A stretch of DNA of 64,000 bases from Flavobacteriales bacterium (GTDB lineage: Bacteria; Bacteroidota; Bacteroidia; Flavobacteriales_G; JALEGO01). The DNA is taken from the NCBI GenBank assembly GCA_020628935.1, contig JAHDEG010000007.1:156530-220529 (forward strand), read 5' to 3'. The notes below the pieces were generated by a model. The model was not told where the DNA came from. It was given only the letters and a program-made list of their open reading frames with translations, and searched no databases. The position numbers and the translations under genes are program-made. Position 1 is the stretch's first letter; each line of letters starts with the position of its first letter. Positions 27,778 through 36,010 of this stretch are shown here, piece by piece.

Positions 27778-28323
27778 CTACAGCCTACATGCTTTTTTCA
27801 TCAGCTTTTTGGCGTCTTCTAACCCCAAAGAGTTAGCCTCAGTAAAGGCTCTACAAGCACCGGGCAAATTTTTTAATTCAACTAGTGAAAGTGCTTTTTC
27901 ATAATACATAATAGGCAAGTTATTAGTCTCATTCATTTCTTGGGCTTTTGAAATAGCCTCATCAAATGCAAATACAGCCTTTTCATACCTTCTCAATTTA
28001 AAATAAGCCTGAGCTCGTTTATAATAATAATCAGGATTACCTTGATAAAGATTGATAGCCTTATTAAAATCAGAGATACCAGCTGAAAAAGCCCCTTGGT
28101 TACCTCTTGCCAAACCTCTATAGTAATAGGCTTCGTGGTCATCTTTTTTATACTTTAAAACATAAGACAATTTAGAAACTGAAAGACTAAAATTAAGCTC
28201 CCAATAATTTGAGATACCTATTTCTCTGTAAAGAGCTACTTTTTTTTCATCCACGGGCCTTTGTGCAGGGCCAAAACTTGAACCAACAACAATAAATGTG
28301 AATAATAATATAATATTTCTCAT
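27778..28323 (-). CDS. Secreted TPR-repeat protein (paralogue A)
   Basis: 181 residues with an N-terminal signal peptide (MRNIILLFTFIVVGSSFG). At least three TPR units follow: AYYYRGLARGNQGAF, DYYYKRAQAYFKLRRY and a third ending YYEKALSLVELKNLPGACRAF. It closes with the Lys/Cys tail KKLMKKACRL. It is clearly homologous to the gene at 29327: both share the opening block of a short helix, G-[IV]-S-x-Y-[WF]-E, and then LxYVL. Sel1-like GAC near the C-terminus is shared as well. It is the last gene of a three-gene minus-strand set. The role is unknown, presumably a periplasmic or outer-membrane scaffold. Confidence 0.8.
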   Translation of the reverse strand: MRNIILLFTFIVVGSSFGPAQRPVDEKKVALYREIGISNYWELNFSLSVSKLSYVLKYKKDDHEAYYYRGLARGNQGAFSAGISDFNKAINLYQGNPDYYYKRAQAYFKLRRYEKAVFAFDEAISKAQEMNETNNLPIMYYEKALSLVELKNLPGACRAFTEANSLGLEDAKKLMKKACRL

Positions 28324-28330
28324 ATATCTT

Positions 28331-29281
28331 TTAATTAATTAAACTCAATCGTATACCTCCAATTGTCTTTTCAATTAGAGCTATTGTTTCATCCGATATA
28401 TCTATTTTTTTAACAGAGTCGTCAACCATATCAACTTCATTACCCTCTTCAACACTTTCTAAATAAGATTCATCATACGTATAAGTAATATCTACCTTAT
28501 CATAAATCCTTTTTAAAGCTTTTAAGTCGGCAAGGGCTTTAACTGCAGCTTTATCTTTATCTTTCACAGAAGATATTACTGCTAAAAGCTTATTAATTGT
28601 TATTTTTTGATCTCCTAGTTTCTCTGCTAAATCAATTGCCTGTTCTTTGTTACTCATTAAGGTAATATGTACAGATTCTATCCAGCTTCCATAGAGCATT
28701 AATAAGCTTAAGTAAGCTCTATCCTGATCCTCTAAAAACTTATGAATATCTCTATAGTTAGATCTTATTATTTTCAAGAGTTCCTCTTTGTTTCCTTCAT
28801 TCTTTTTAAGTTGAGCAATTGTTTTCATATTAAAAAACTGATCCACCCTTAAATCTTCAGCAAGACCAACTATTTTACCATAATATTGTGCTGCCATTAA
28901 GTTTTGCTGCATTATGTTTATATAGCTTAAATCTGTCCCGTAAATTCCCATTACAATTGATTTATTACCTAAGCCTATAAACTCATCTGATGATTTACTC
29001 TCAGCAACCATTTCTTTTTTAAATTGAATGTTTTCTGACTTTAATTCATCAGCAAACTCTAACGGAGATGGAATAGAGTTTAACACACTTTCAAGAGCAG
29101 AGTTTGATAATGTAACTGTATACATATCTCTAATCTCATCTGCATCATCATCAAATGGTTCATTATCGACTGATTCAGAATTTACACTTTCTTTTGTTTT
29201 ACTTGGTGCGTCTGAACTGCAAGATGCTATTGCAACGCCTATACCAAAGAATACTGCTATTTTTAGAATGTTTTTTATCAT
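28331..29281 (-). CDS. Lipoprotein of unknown function
   Basis: A 316-residue protein with a lipoprotein signal peptide: a hydrophobic stretch ending VAIASC, with Cys21 as the predicted lipidated residue. An acidic linker (residues 25-50) precedes a largely helical domain of about 260 residues rich in Lys, Glu and Ile. I do not recognise a named family. It is bracketed by two homologous TPR genes (7 bp to the downstream one, 45 bp from the upstream one), suggesting the three products act together. Confidence 0.75.
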   Translation of the reverse strand: MIKNILKIAVFFGIGVAIASCSSDAPSKTKESVNSESVDNEPFDDDADEIRDMYTVTLSNSALESVLNSIPSPLEFADELKSENIQFKKEMVAESKSSDEFIGLGNKSIVMGIYGTDLSYINIMQQNLMAAQYYGKIVGLAEDLRVDQFFNMKTIAQLKKNEGNKEELLKIIRSNYRDIHKFLEDQDRAYLSLLMLYGSWIESVHITLMSNKEQAIDLAEKLGDQKITINKLLAVISSVKDKDKAAVKALADLKALKRIYDKVDITYTYDESYLESVEEGNEVDMVDDSVKKIDISDETIALIEKTIGGIRLSLIN

Positions 29282-29326
29282 TTGATTATGTTTAAAGACA
29301 ATTAATACGTTATTTAAGATGGGAAT

Positions 29327-29848
29327 CTAGTTTTTGACCGTACAGTATTTTTTAATTTTTTTGTCGGCTAATTCAATATTTAAATCTGCGGCTTCAAATA
29401 AATCTTCGCAGGCTCCCATCATATTTCCTTCATGTTTATGGCAAGATGCTCTAATGTAAAATGCTTCCCCGTTATTAGCATCTAGCTTAATTGCTTCATT
29501 TAAAGTAAATAAGGCAGCTTCAAATTTTGCATTATTATATAAACTTCTTCCTTTTAAATAGTAATACTCGGCTTTCTTCGGATTAATTTCTAATGCTTTA
29601 TTAAGCTCATAAATTGCACCAGAATAATTTTCCATATCATACTTGCACAAGGCTCTGTAATAATGTGCTTCATCATCTTTGGGTCTGAACCTTAAAACGT
29701 AGCCTAACTTTTTCATTGAAAGCTCGTAATTCATTTCAAAATAACTTGAAACTCCAGCTTTTTTGTAAAAATCAAGCTTTTCATCGTTAGGCTGATTTGT
29801 TTGGAATAGAACAGAAAGAATAATCGTAAAAAGAAATTTCATGGGCAT
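29327..29848 (-). CDS. Secreted TPR-repeat protein (paralogue B)
   Basis: 173 residues with a short signal peptide (MPMKFLFTIILSVLFQT). Three or four TPR units follow: AHYYRALCKYDMENYSGAI, EYYYLKGRSLYNNAKF and AFYIRASCHKHEGNMMGA. The protein ends in a Lys/Cys tail, KKIKKYCTVKN. It is a paralogue of the 27778 gene with the same block order and C-terminal Cys. It is the first gene of the set. No exact promoter match was found upstream. Confidence 0.8.
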   Translation of the reverse strand: MPMKFLFTIILSVLFQTNQPNDEKLDFYKKAGVSSYFEMNYELSMKKLGYVLRFRPKDDEAHYYRALCKYDMENYSGAIYELNKALEINPKKAEYYYLKGRSLYNNAKFEAALFTLNEAIKLDANNGEAFYIRASCHKHEGNMMGACEDLFEAADLNIELADKKIKKYCTVKN

Positions 29849-29911
29849 ATCTAAACGTTATTTATATTCTAATGTAACAATAATACTTAAAAGTATGATC
29901 AACTAAAAATG

Positions 29912-29938
29912 CCAATTTCTGTTTTCTACAGAAATTGG
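29912..29938. terminator. Stem-loop, 11-bp perfect stem
   Basis: CCAATTTCTGT (29912-29922) pairs exactly with ACAGAAATTGG (29928-29938) around a 5-nt loop. It lies 3 bases from a second, longer hairpin at 29942. Its plus-strand flank is A-rich and its minus-strand flank moderately T-rich, so it may act as a secondary terminator for the beta-oxidation operon. Confidence 0.55.
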
Positions 29939-29941
29939 TAA

Positions 29942-29980
29942 AAAAAAACCACAATGAATTTCATTCATTGTGGTTTTTTT
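29942..29980. terminator. Bidirectional terminator at the end of the fad operon
   Basis: CCACAATGAA (29949-29958) pairs with TTCATTGTGG (29964-29973). The stem is extended by a 7-A tract on the left and a 7-T tract on the right, giving a 17-bp hairpin with a U-run on either strand. It sits 22 bases beyond the fadE stop codon and separates the fad operon from the TPR genes. Confidence 0.85.
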
Positions 29981-30002
29981 GAAGACAACTATTCTCTTTT
30001 TT

Positions 30003-31793
30003 TTAGAAACAATATTTGTTTTCGTTAATAAGTTTAGCAGCAATACGCTGTCTTGCTTCTTTAATATTTAATGGTTCAACCTTTGTAAAACGCTTAAGTC
30101 CCATTAACATCATACGTTGCTCATCACCCTCTGCAAAAGAATTGATGGCATCTTTACCGTATTTGTTAATTCTGTCAGCCATGTCATAAACAAATACATT
30201 CATCATGTCTACCTGTTCTTTAACAGCGTCTTCGCCTTTAAGCTCAATAAGTTTTTCAACTCTAAGAATGATAGATTCTGCTGCATAAATATCAATAAGC
30301 ATATCTGCTACATTCATTAAAATTTCTTGCTCTTTACTTAAAGTCTGCATCAACTTTTGAACAGCTGCTCCAGCAACCATTAAAGCGGATTTTTTGAAAT
30401 TTTTAACGTTCTTTTTCAGATCAGAGAACATACCTAAGTCTTCATCATCAGAAGAAGGCACAGACATTAATTCTCCTGCTACTTTCGTAGCTGGCCCCAT
30501 CAAGTCAAGTTGACCTTTCATAGCTCTTTTAAGTAGCATATCAACAATTAACATTCTGTTAATCTCGTTAGATCCTTCAAAAATTCTATTTATACGTGCA
30601 TCTCTGTAAGCTCTATCCATTGGAGCTTCGGCAGAGTAGCCCATTCCTCCATAAATTTGAACACCCTCATCAGCAACATAATCGAGTACTTCAGAACCTA
30701 AAACTTTCATTATAGCACATTCTGCAGCGTACTCTTCAACACCTTTAAGCTGTGCCTTTTCGTGAGTCATACCTTCTGACTCAAGCTCAGCAATTTTATC
30801 TTGAATGTTTTTACTTGCACGGTATAATGCTGATTCCATTGCAAATGTTCTAATACATTGTTCTGCTAATTTAAATCTGATTGCACCATACTTAGAAATT
30901 GGTCTACCGAATTGAGAACGTTCGTTAGAATAATTTACAGCGTTAGAAATTACTTTTTTACAAGCTCCTAAAACAGCAGCACCTAACTTTACCCTACCTA
31001 CATTTAGGATGTTTAGAGCTATTTTAAAGCCAATTTCTCTTTCTCCTAATTGATTTTCGAGAGGAACAACACAGTTATTAAAGAATACTTGTCGTGTAGA
31101 TGATCCTTTAATACCCATTTTCTTTTCTTCGGCGTTAAGGGTAATTCCTTCAAAGCCCTTTTCTACGATAAAAGCACTTAAATTTTTATCATCATCAATT
31201 TTGGCGAAAACAGTAAATACATCTGCAAAACCTGCATTTGTAATCCACATTTTTTGGCCGTTTAGAATCCAGTTTTTACCATCTTCTGATAAAACAGCTT
31301 TGGTTTTTCCTGAATTAGCATCAGAACCAGAACCTGGCTCAGTTAAGCAATATGCTGCTGCCCATTCTCCGTTAGATAACTTAGGAATGTATTTTTTCTT
31401 TTGTTCTTCGTTACCATAATATAAAATTGGTAATGTACCAATCCCCATGTGAGCCATCAAAGCAACTGATGTAGAATGCGCATCACCTAAAGATTCAGCT
31501 ACTAACATTTCAGTAACAAAGTCTTTGCCAAAACCGCCATATTGCTCAGGAATATGAACACCAAGAATACCTAATTCCCCAGCTTTTTTTAATAAGCCTT
31601 CTACTAGGCCCTCTTGCTGTTCATCTACAGCATCAAGGTTAGGAAATACTTCTTGAGAAACGTAATCTTTACATGTTTGAGCAATCATTCGTTGCTCCTC
31701 ACCAAACTCTTCAGGAATAAAAACATTCTCCGCTTTTGATTCTTTAACTAAAAATTCTCCTCCTTTGAGAGCTTGTTTTGTAGTTGTTTCCAT
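30003..31793 (-). CDS. fadE: Acyl-CoA dehydrogenase (Bacillus FadE type)
   Basis: A 596-residue FAD enzyme catalysing the first step of fatty-acid beta-oxidation. It carries the acyl-CoA dehydrogenase signatures AAYCLTEPGSGSDANS and QIYGG-type DEGVQIYGGMGYS, and the catalytic Glu in IFEGSNEINR. A C-terminal extension of about 150 residues beyond the usual 380-400-residue core is the same layout as Bacillus subtilis FadE (about 594 residues) and the very-long-chain enzymes. It is last in marR-fadN-fadA-fadE, 18 bp after fadA. A strong terminator follows. Confidence 0.93.
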   Translation of the reverse strand: METTTKQALKGGEFLVKESKAENVFIPEEFGEEQRMIAQTCKDYVSQEVFPNLDAVDEQQEGLVEGLLKKAGELGILGVHIPEQYGGFGKDFVTEMLVAESLGDAHSTSVALMAHMGIGTLPILYYGNEEQKKKYIPKLSNGEWAAAYCLTEPGSGSDANSGKTKAVLSEDGKNWILNGQKMWITNAGFADVFTVFAKIDDDKNLSAFIVEKGFEGITLNAEEKKMGIKGSSTRQVFFNNCVVPLENQLGEREIGFKIALNILNVGRVKLGAAVLGACKKVISNAVNYSNERSQFGRPISKYGAIRFKLAEQCIRTFAMESALYRASKNIQDKIAELESEGMTHEKAQLKGVEEYAAECAIMKVLGSEVLDYVADEGVQIYGGMGYSAEAPMDRAYRDARINRIFEGSNEINRMLIVDMLLKRAMKGQLDLMGPATKVAGELMSVPSSDDEDLGMFSDLKKNVKNFKKSALMVAGAAVQKLMQTLSKEQEILMNVADMLIDIYAAESIILRVEKLIELKGEDAVKEQVDMMNVFVYDMADRINKYGKDAINSFAEGDEQRMMLMGLKRFTKVEPLNIKEARQRIAAKLINENKYCF

Positions 31794-31811
31794 AATTTAA
31801 ATTCGTATTTA

Positions 31812-32993
31812 TTAATTTAATAATTCAAAAATAGCACAAGCACCTTGCCCTGTACCTACACACATAGTTACAGCACCATACTTGTCGCCTCTTCTACGCA
31901 TTTCGTTAAACAACTGAACAGATAGCTTTGTTCCGGTACACCCTAATGGATGACCAAGAGCTATTGCTCCTCCGTTAACATTTACAATGTCCGGATTTAG
32001 TCCTAATTCATTAATAACAGCTATTGATTGTGAAGCAAATGCTTCATTAAGCTCGTATAAACCAATATCACTTTGTTTTAACCCTGCTTTTTCAATTGCT
32101 TTTGGAATAGCTGCAACTGGTCCTATACCCATAATTCTTGGTTCAACACCAGCAACATGGTAAGATGCAAGCCTTGCAATAGGAGTTAGGTCTAATTCTT
32201 TTAAAACTTCTCCTGAAACCATTAATACAAAAGCAGCTCCATCAGATGTTTGAGATGCGTTACCAGCTGTTACAGTACCGCCTTGAGCAAATACTGGACG
32301 TAGTTTTGAGAGACCCTCAACTGTGGTTCCCTCTCTTATTCCCTGATCTGTATCTACTACATACTGACGCGTTTGTCTTTTCTGATTCTCATCTAAATAA
32401 ACATCGTTAACTGTTATAGGCACGATATCTTCTTTAAACCTCCCAGACTTTACTGCGTCAATTGCTTTTCTCTGTGAGTGAAATGCGAACTCATCCTGCA
32501 TTTCTCTAGTTACATTAAAATCTTTTGCTACTGCTTCAGCCGTTAAGCCCATCCCCCAATACCAAGAAGGATTTGCTTTAGATACATCTGCATTTGGAAC
32601 AATTCTCCATCCTCCGAAAGGAATTGGAGACATGGTTTCAGCACCTCCCGCAATAATAATATCAGCCATACCAGCTTTTATTTTTGCATCTGCAATTGCG
32701 ATAGTTTCAACACCTGATGAACAATATCTGTTAACTGTCATACCTGGAACCTTATCGGTATCTAAACCCATTAAGGAAACCATACGACCAATATTAAGTC
32801 CTTGCTCGGCTTCTGGAGTTGCATTACCAACAATTACATCATCAATACGTTCCTTATCTAATTGTGGAACTTGCTTTAAAATATGCTTTACTACATCTGC
32901 AGATAAATCGTCAGCTCGTGTAGATTTGAAAACACCTCTTGGGGCTTTACCTACTGCTGTTCTATAACCTGCTACTATATAAACTTCTTTCAT
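31812..32993 (-). CDS. fadA: Acetyl-CoA acyltransferase (3-ketoacyl-CoA thiolase)
   Basis: A 393-residue thiolase that cleaves 3-ketoacyl-CoA with CoA. The nucleophile Cys91 is in VNRYCSSGVE, His348 in ALGHPLGCTG and the second catalytic Cys378 in MCVGTGQG. All are intact. Its place between fadN and fadE, with 18-bp gaps on each side, indicates the degradative rather than the biosynthetic thiolase. Confidence 0.95.
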   Translation of the reverse strand: MKEVYIVAGYRTAVGKAPRGVFKSTRADDLSADVVKHILKQVPQLDKERIDDVIVGNATPEAEQGLNIGRMVSLMGLDTDKVPGMTVNRYCSSGVETIAIADAKIKAGMADIIIAGGAETMSPIPFGGWRIVPNADVSKANPSWYWGMGLTAEAVAKDFNVTREMQDEFAFHSQRKAIDAVKSGRFKEDIVPITVNDVYLDENQKRQTRQYVVDTDQGIREGTTVEGLSKLRPVFAQGGTVTAGNASQTSDGAAFVLMVSGEVLKELDLTPIARLASYHVAGVEPRIMGIGPVAAIPKAIEKAGLKQSDIGLYELNEAFASQSIAVINELGLNPDIVNVNGGAIALGHPLGCTGTKLSVQLFNEMRRRGDKYGAVTMCVGTGQGACAIFELLN

Positions 32994-33011
32994 GTTTTCT
33001 ATTATGAGTGA

Positions 33012-35444
33012 TTAGTTTCTGAGAATTTTTCCTGTTTTAACTAAGCTTTCCATACGCTTAAGCGTTTTCTCAGTTTGACATAATTCTAAAAACGTTTTTC
33101 GTTCTAAATCTAAAAGATATTGCTCTGATACTTCAGTTATAGCTGATAAGTCTCCTCCTGCAATAACAAAACCTAATTTCTGAGATATTAATTCATCATG
33201 CTTTGAAATGTAATTTCCACTTAACATGGAATGTGCACCTACATATACTAAACCTAAGGCTTCTTTACCTAACACCTTAATATCTGTTCTTTGAGGTTGC
33301 TGTGTATAGCCTTTGTCGGATAATTCAAGTGCTTTTTTCTTAGCTGTTGCCAATTGATGGTCTCTACTCACTACAACAGTATCAACACCTTTTCTTAAAT
33401 AACCTAATTCAAACCCTTCGTAAGCTGAAGTAGCTACTTTTGCTTGACCAACTGTTAAGAATTTGTTTCTAAAGTGATTACTACGGATATCGCCTTCATG
33501 TAACTCATCGCTTAATCGTAAAGCAAACTCTTTAGAGCCTCCTCCACCAGGAATAACTCCTACACCAAACTCAACTAAACCGATATAGGTTTCAGCGTGA
33601 GCAACTACTGCATCTGAATGCATTGTTAATTCACATCCTCCTCCAAGAGTTAAACCATGAGGCGCAACAACCACAGGAACAGATGAGTATCTAACACGCA
33701 TCATAGTATCTTGAAATCTCTTAATTGCGTAGTTTAATTCATCCCAGTCTTGTTCAATTGCCATCATGAGAATCATACCAACATTTGCTCCTGCAGAGAA
33801 GTTTTCTCCGTCATTGGAAATAACCAATCCATCGTATGACTTTTCAGCTATATCTAGAGCTTTGTTAATACCTTCAATAACTTCACCACCTATAGTATTC
33901 ATTTTTGTGTGGAACTCTAAATTTAAAATTCCATCTCCTAAATCAACTAAAGTTGTGCCGCTATTTTTCCAAACTGTATTTGCTTCTCTTAAGTTTGTTA
34001 AAGATAATACCGTTTCTGTACCCGGTATAACTCGGTATGACTTAGAAGGAATATCATAATATTTGCTTAATCCATCTTCTACTTTATAGAAAACATCATT
34101 ACCAGCATCAACCATATCGTAAACCCACTGTGCAGGTTTAAACCCTTGATCTTCCATTACTTTTAATGCTGCTTTAACACCAATAGCATTCCATGTTTCA
34201 AAAGGACCGCTTTGATAACCAAAACCAGCTTTCATAGCATCATCAATTTTATAAAGCTCGTCAGATATTTCAGGAATACGATTACTCACATACTGGAATA
34301 AAGATGAAAAGGTTTTTTTATAGAAATCACCTGCTTTATCCATACCCATAAAAGCCATTTTTAATCTTTTATTAAGGTCATCAATTGGCTTAATCATATC
34401 TAAGGTTGCGAACTTCACCTTCTTTTTAGACACATATTCTACTGTGTTTAAATCGAGCACAAGAATTTCTTTTTTTCCTTCTTCGTTTTTAGTTTTTTTA
34501 TAGAATCCTTGACCAGTTTTAGATCCTAACCAACCTTTCTCTATCATTTTAGAAAGGTAATCTGGTGTTTCAAAAAGATTTTTGCGCTCATCATTAGGGC
34601 AGTTATCTTTTACACCTTTTGCTACCAAAGCTAACGTATCTAAACCTACAACATCACATGTTCTGAATGTTGCCGATTTAGCTCTACCTATAATTGGACC
34701 TGTTAATTTATCAACCTCATCAACAGTTAAACCCATTTCAAGAACTGTATGAAATAAATCTTGAATTGCAAATACACCTACTCTATTTGCAATAAATGCT
34801 GGAGTATCTTTTGCTAATACTGTAGTTTTACCTAAGAATCTTTTACCGTAATCCATTAAAAAAGAAACCACTTCAGGATCGGTTTTAGGAGTTGGAATTA
34901 TTTCTAGTAATTTTAAATATCTGGGAGGATTAAAAAAGTGTGTTCCACAAAAATGCTTTTGAAAATCTTCTGTTCTACCCTCAAGCATCATATTGATGGG
35001 GATACCAGAAGTGTTTGATGTAATTAGTGAACCTGGTTTACGGTGCTTTTCAATATTCGCAAAAACTTGTTGCTTAATATCTAAACGCTCAATTACAACT
35101 TCGATTACCCAATCTGCATCTTTGATTTTAGATAAATCATCATCTAGATTTCCTGTAGAAATCTTTTTTGCAAATTTCTTATCATAAATTGGAGAAGGAT
35201 TAGATTTTAAAGCAAATTTTAATGCATCATTTACTAATTTGTTTCGTTCTGAGGCTTTTTTAGAATCGGCTGCCTCTTTTGGGACTATATCCAACAACAA
35301 AACTTCTAATCCGATATTAGCAAAGTGACATGCTATTCTAGAGCCCATAACACCTGAACCAACAACAGCGACCTTTTTAATTCTTCGCTTAGTTGATGTA
35401 GTATTGGCGCTTCCTGTATTATTTTTAACAGCTACTGCTTCCAT
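33012..35444 (-). CDS. fadN: 3-hydroxyacyl-CoA dehydrogenase / enoyl-CoA hydratase fusion (FadN type)
   Basis: An 810-residue bifunctional enzyme for the middle two steps of beta-oxidation. The dehydrogenase comes first: the NAD-binding loop VAVVGSGVMGSRIA (26-39), catalytic His169 in GTHFFNPPRY and Glu181 in LLEIIPTP. The C-terminal-half hydratase has both active-site acids, Glu605 in GGGCEL and Glu625 in GLVEFGVGVIPGGGG. This domain order (dehydrogenase then hydratase) is that of Bacillus FadN, the reverse of E. coli FadB. The order fadN-fadA-fadE also matches Bacillus. It starts 13 bp after marR. Confidence 0.93.
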   Translation of the reverse strand: MEAVAVKNNTGSANTTSTKRRIKKVAVVGSGVMGSRIACHFANIGLEVLLLDIVPKEAADSKKASERNKLVNDALKFALKSNPSPIYDKKFAKKISTGNLDDDLSKIKDADWVIEVVIERLDIKQQVFANIEKHRKPGSLITSNTSGIPINMMLEGRTEDFQKHFCGTHFFNPPRYLKLLEIIPTPKTDPEVVSFLMDYGKRFLGKTTVLAKDTPAFIANRVGVFAIQDLFHTVLEMGLTVDEVDKLTGPIIGRAKSATFRTCDVVGLDTLALVAKGVKDNCPNDERKNLFETPDYLSKMIEKGWLGSKTGQGFYKKTKNEEGKKEILVLDLNTVEYVSKKKVKFATLDMIKPIDDLNKRLKMAFMGMDKAGDFYKKTFSSLFQYVSNRIPEISDELYKIDDAMKAGFGYQSGPFETWNAIGVKAALKVMEDQGFKPAQWVYDMVDAGNDVFYKVEDGLSKYYDIPSKSYRVIPGTETVLSLTNLREANTVWKNSGTTLVDLGDGILNLEFHTKMNTIGGEVIEGINKALDIAEKSYDGLVISNDGENFSAGANVGMILMMAIEQDWDELNYAIKRFQDTMMRVRYSSVPVVVAPHGLTLGGGCELTMHSDAVVAHAETYIGLVEFGVGVIPGGGGSKEFALRLSDELHEGDIRSNHFRNKFLTVGQAKVATSAYEGFELGYLRKGVDTVVVSRDHQLATAKKKALELSDKGYTQQPQRTDIKVLGKEALGLVYVGAHSMLSGNYISKHDELISQKLGFVIAGGDLSAITEVSEQYLLDLERKTFLELCQTEKTLKRMESLVKTGKILRN

Positions 35445-35457
35445 TTATTACTATTTA

Positions 35458-35907
35458 TTAATTGTTTTTACTTTCAAAAATATCTTTTTTTTCGAGTATT
35501 TCGTTAACATATGTCATAACATCGAAAAAAGCATTTAGTTTTTCTTCTGGAATACCAGATTGCAAAATACCATTTAAATGAAGTACGTTTTCTTTTGCAA
35601 TTTTCCGGCTTTTCTTGCCTAACGGAGTTAAACAAACCCTTACCATCCTTTTATCTTCCTTGTCTTGAATTCTTTTAATTAGACCTTTGGCCTCCATAGA
35701 CTTTAAGATACGGGTTAAGCTGTTTGCTTCCATTCCCATCTGAGGCCCCAACTTTGTAGAGGGAGTTCCATTCTTCTTATCTATATTTAGCAAAACAAAA
35801 CCAGAAGACATTGTTTGGTCGTGCTTTATTGCCTCTGCATTATATATTCGAGCAATTTTTTGCCAAACTGTGCGAATATGAAAATCCAACATTTCTTCTT
35901 TTCTCAT
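35458..35907 (-). CDS. MarR-family transcriptional regulator of the fad operon
   Basis: A 149-residue winged-helix regulator. The recognition helix lies in LGPQMGMEANSLTRILKSM (about 72-90), followed by the MarR wing GLIKRIQDKEDKRMVRVC with the DxR-type motif. It is the first gene of the fad operon (13 bp before fadN), so an acyl-CoA-responsive autorepressor is the natural inference. A 10-bp perfect palindrome lies just upstream of its start codon and beside a candidate promoter, consistent with autoregulation. Confidence 0.88.
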   Translation of the reverse strand: MRKEEMLDFHIRTVWQKIARIYNAEAIKHDQTMSSGFVLLNIDKKNGTPSTKLGPQMGMEANSLTRILKSMEAKGLIKRIQDKEDKRMVRVCLTPLGKKSRKIAKENVLHLNGILQSGIPEEKLNAFFDVMTYVNEILEKKDIFESKNN

Positions 35908-35910
35908 AAA

Positions 35911-35960
35911 ATATTGTTATGCTAGCATTGTAAATATACATAAAAGCTATCTACTTACAA
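35911..35960 (-). promoter_or_regulatory. Candidate promoter and MarR operator for the fad operon
   Basis: On the minus strand, TTG (35960-35958), a 19-bp spacer and TATATTTA (35938-35931) match the Bacteroidota promoter except for the last base of the -7 box. Between this and the marR ATG (35907) lies the perfect palindrome ATGCTAGCAT (35919-35928), flanked by ATATT on one side and AATAT on the other. The dyad would cover the transcription start, a usual place for a MarR repressor. Confidence 0.5.
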
Positions 35961-36010
35961 AATAAAGATCATTCAATACGAATGAAGCCGTTAAAGGTTA
36001 TCAATTAACT

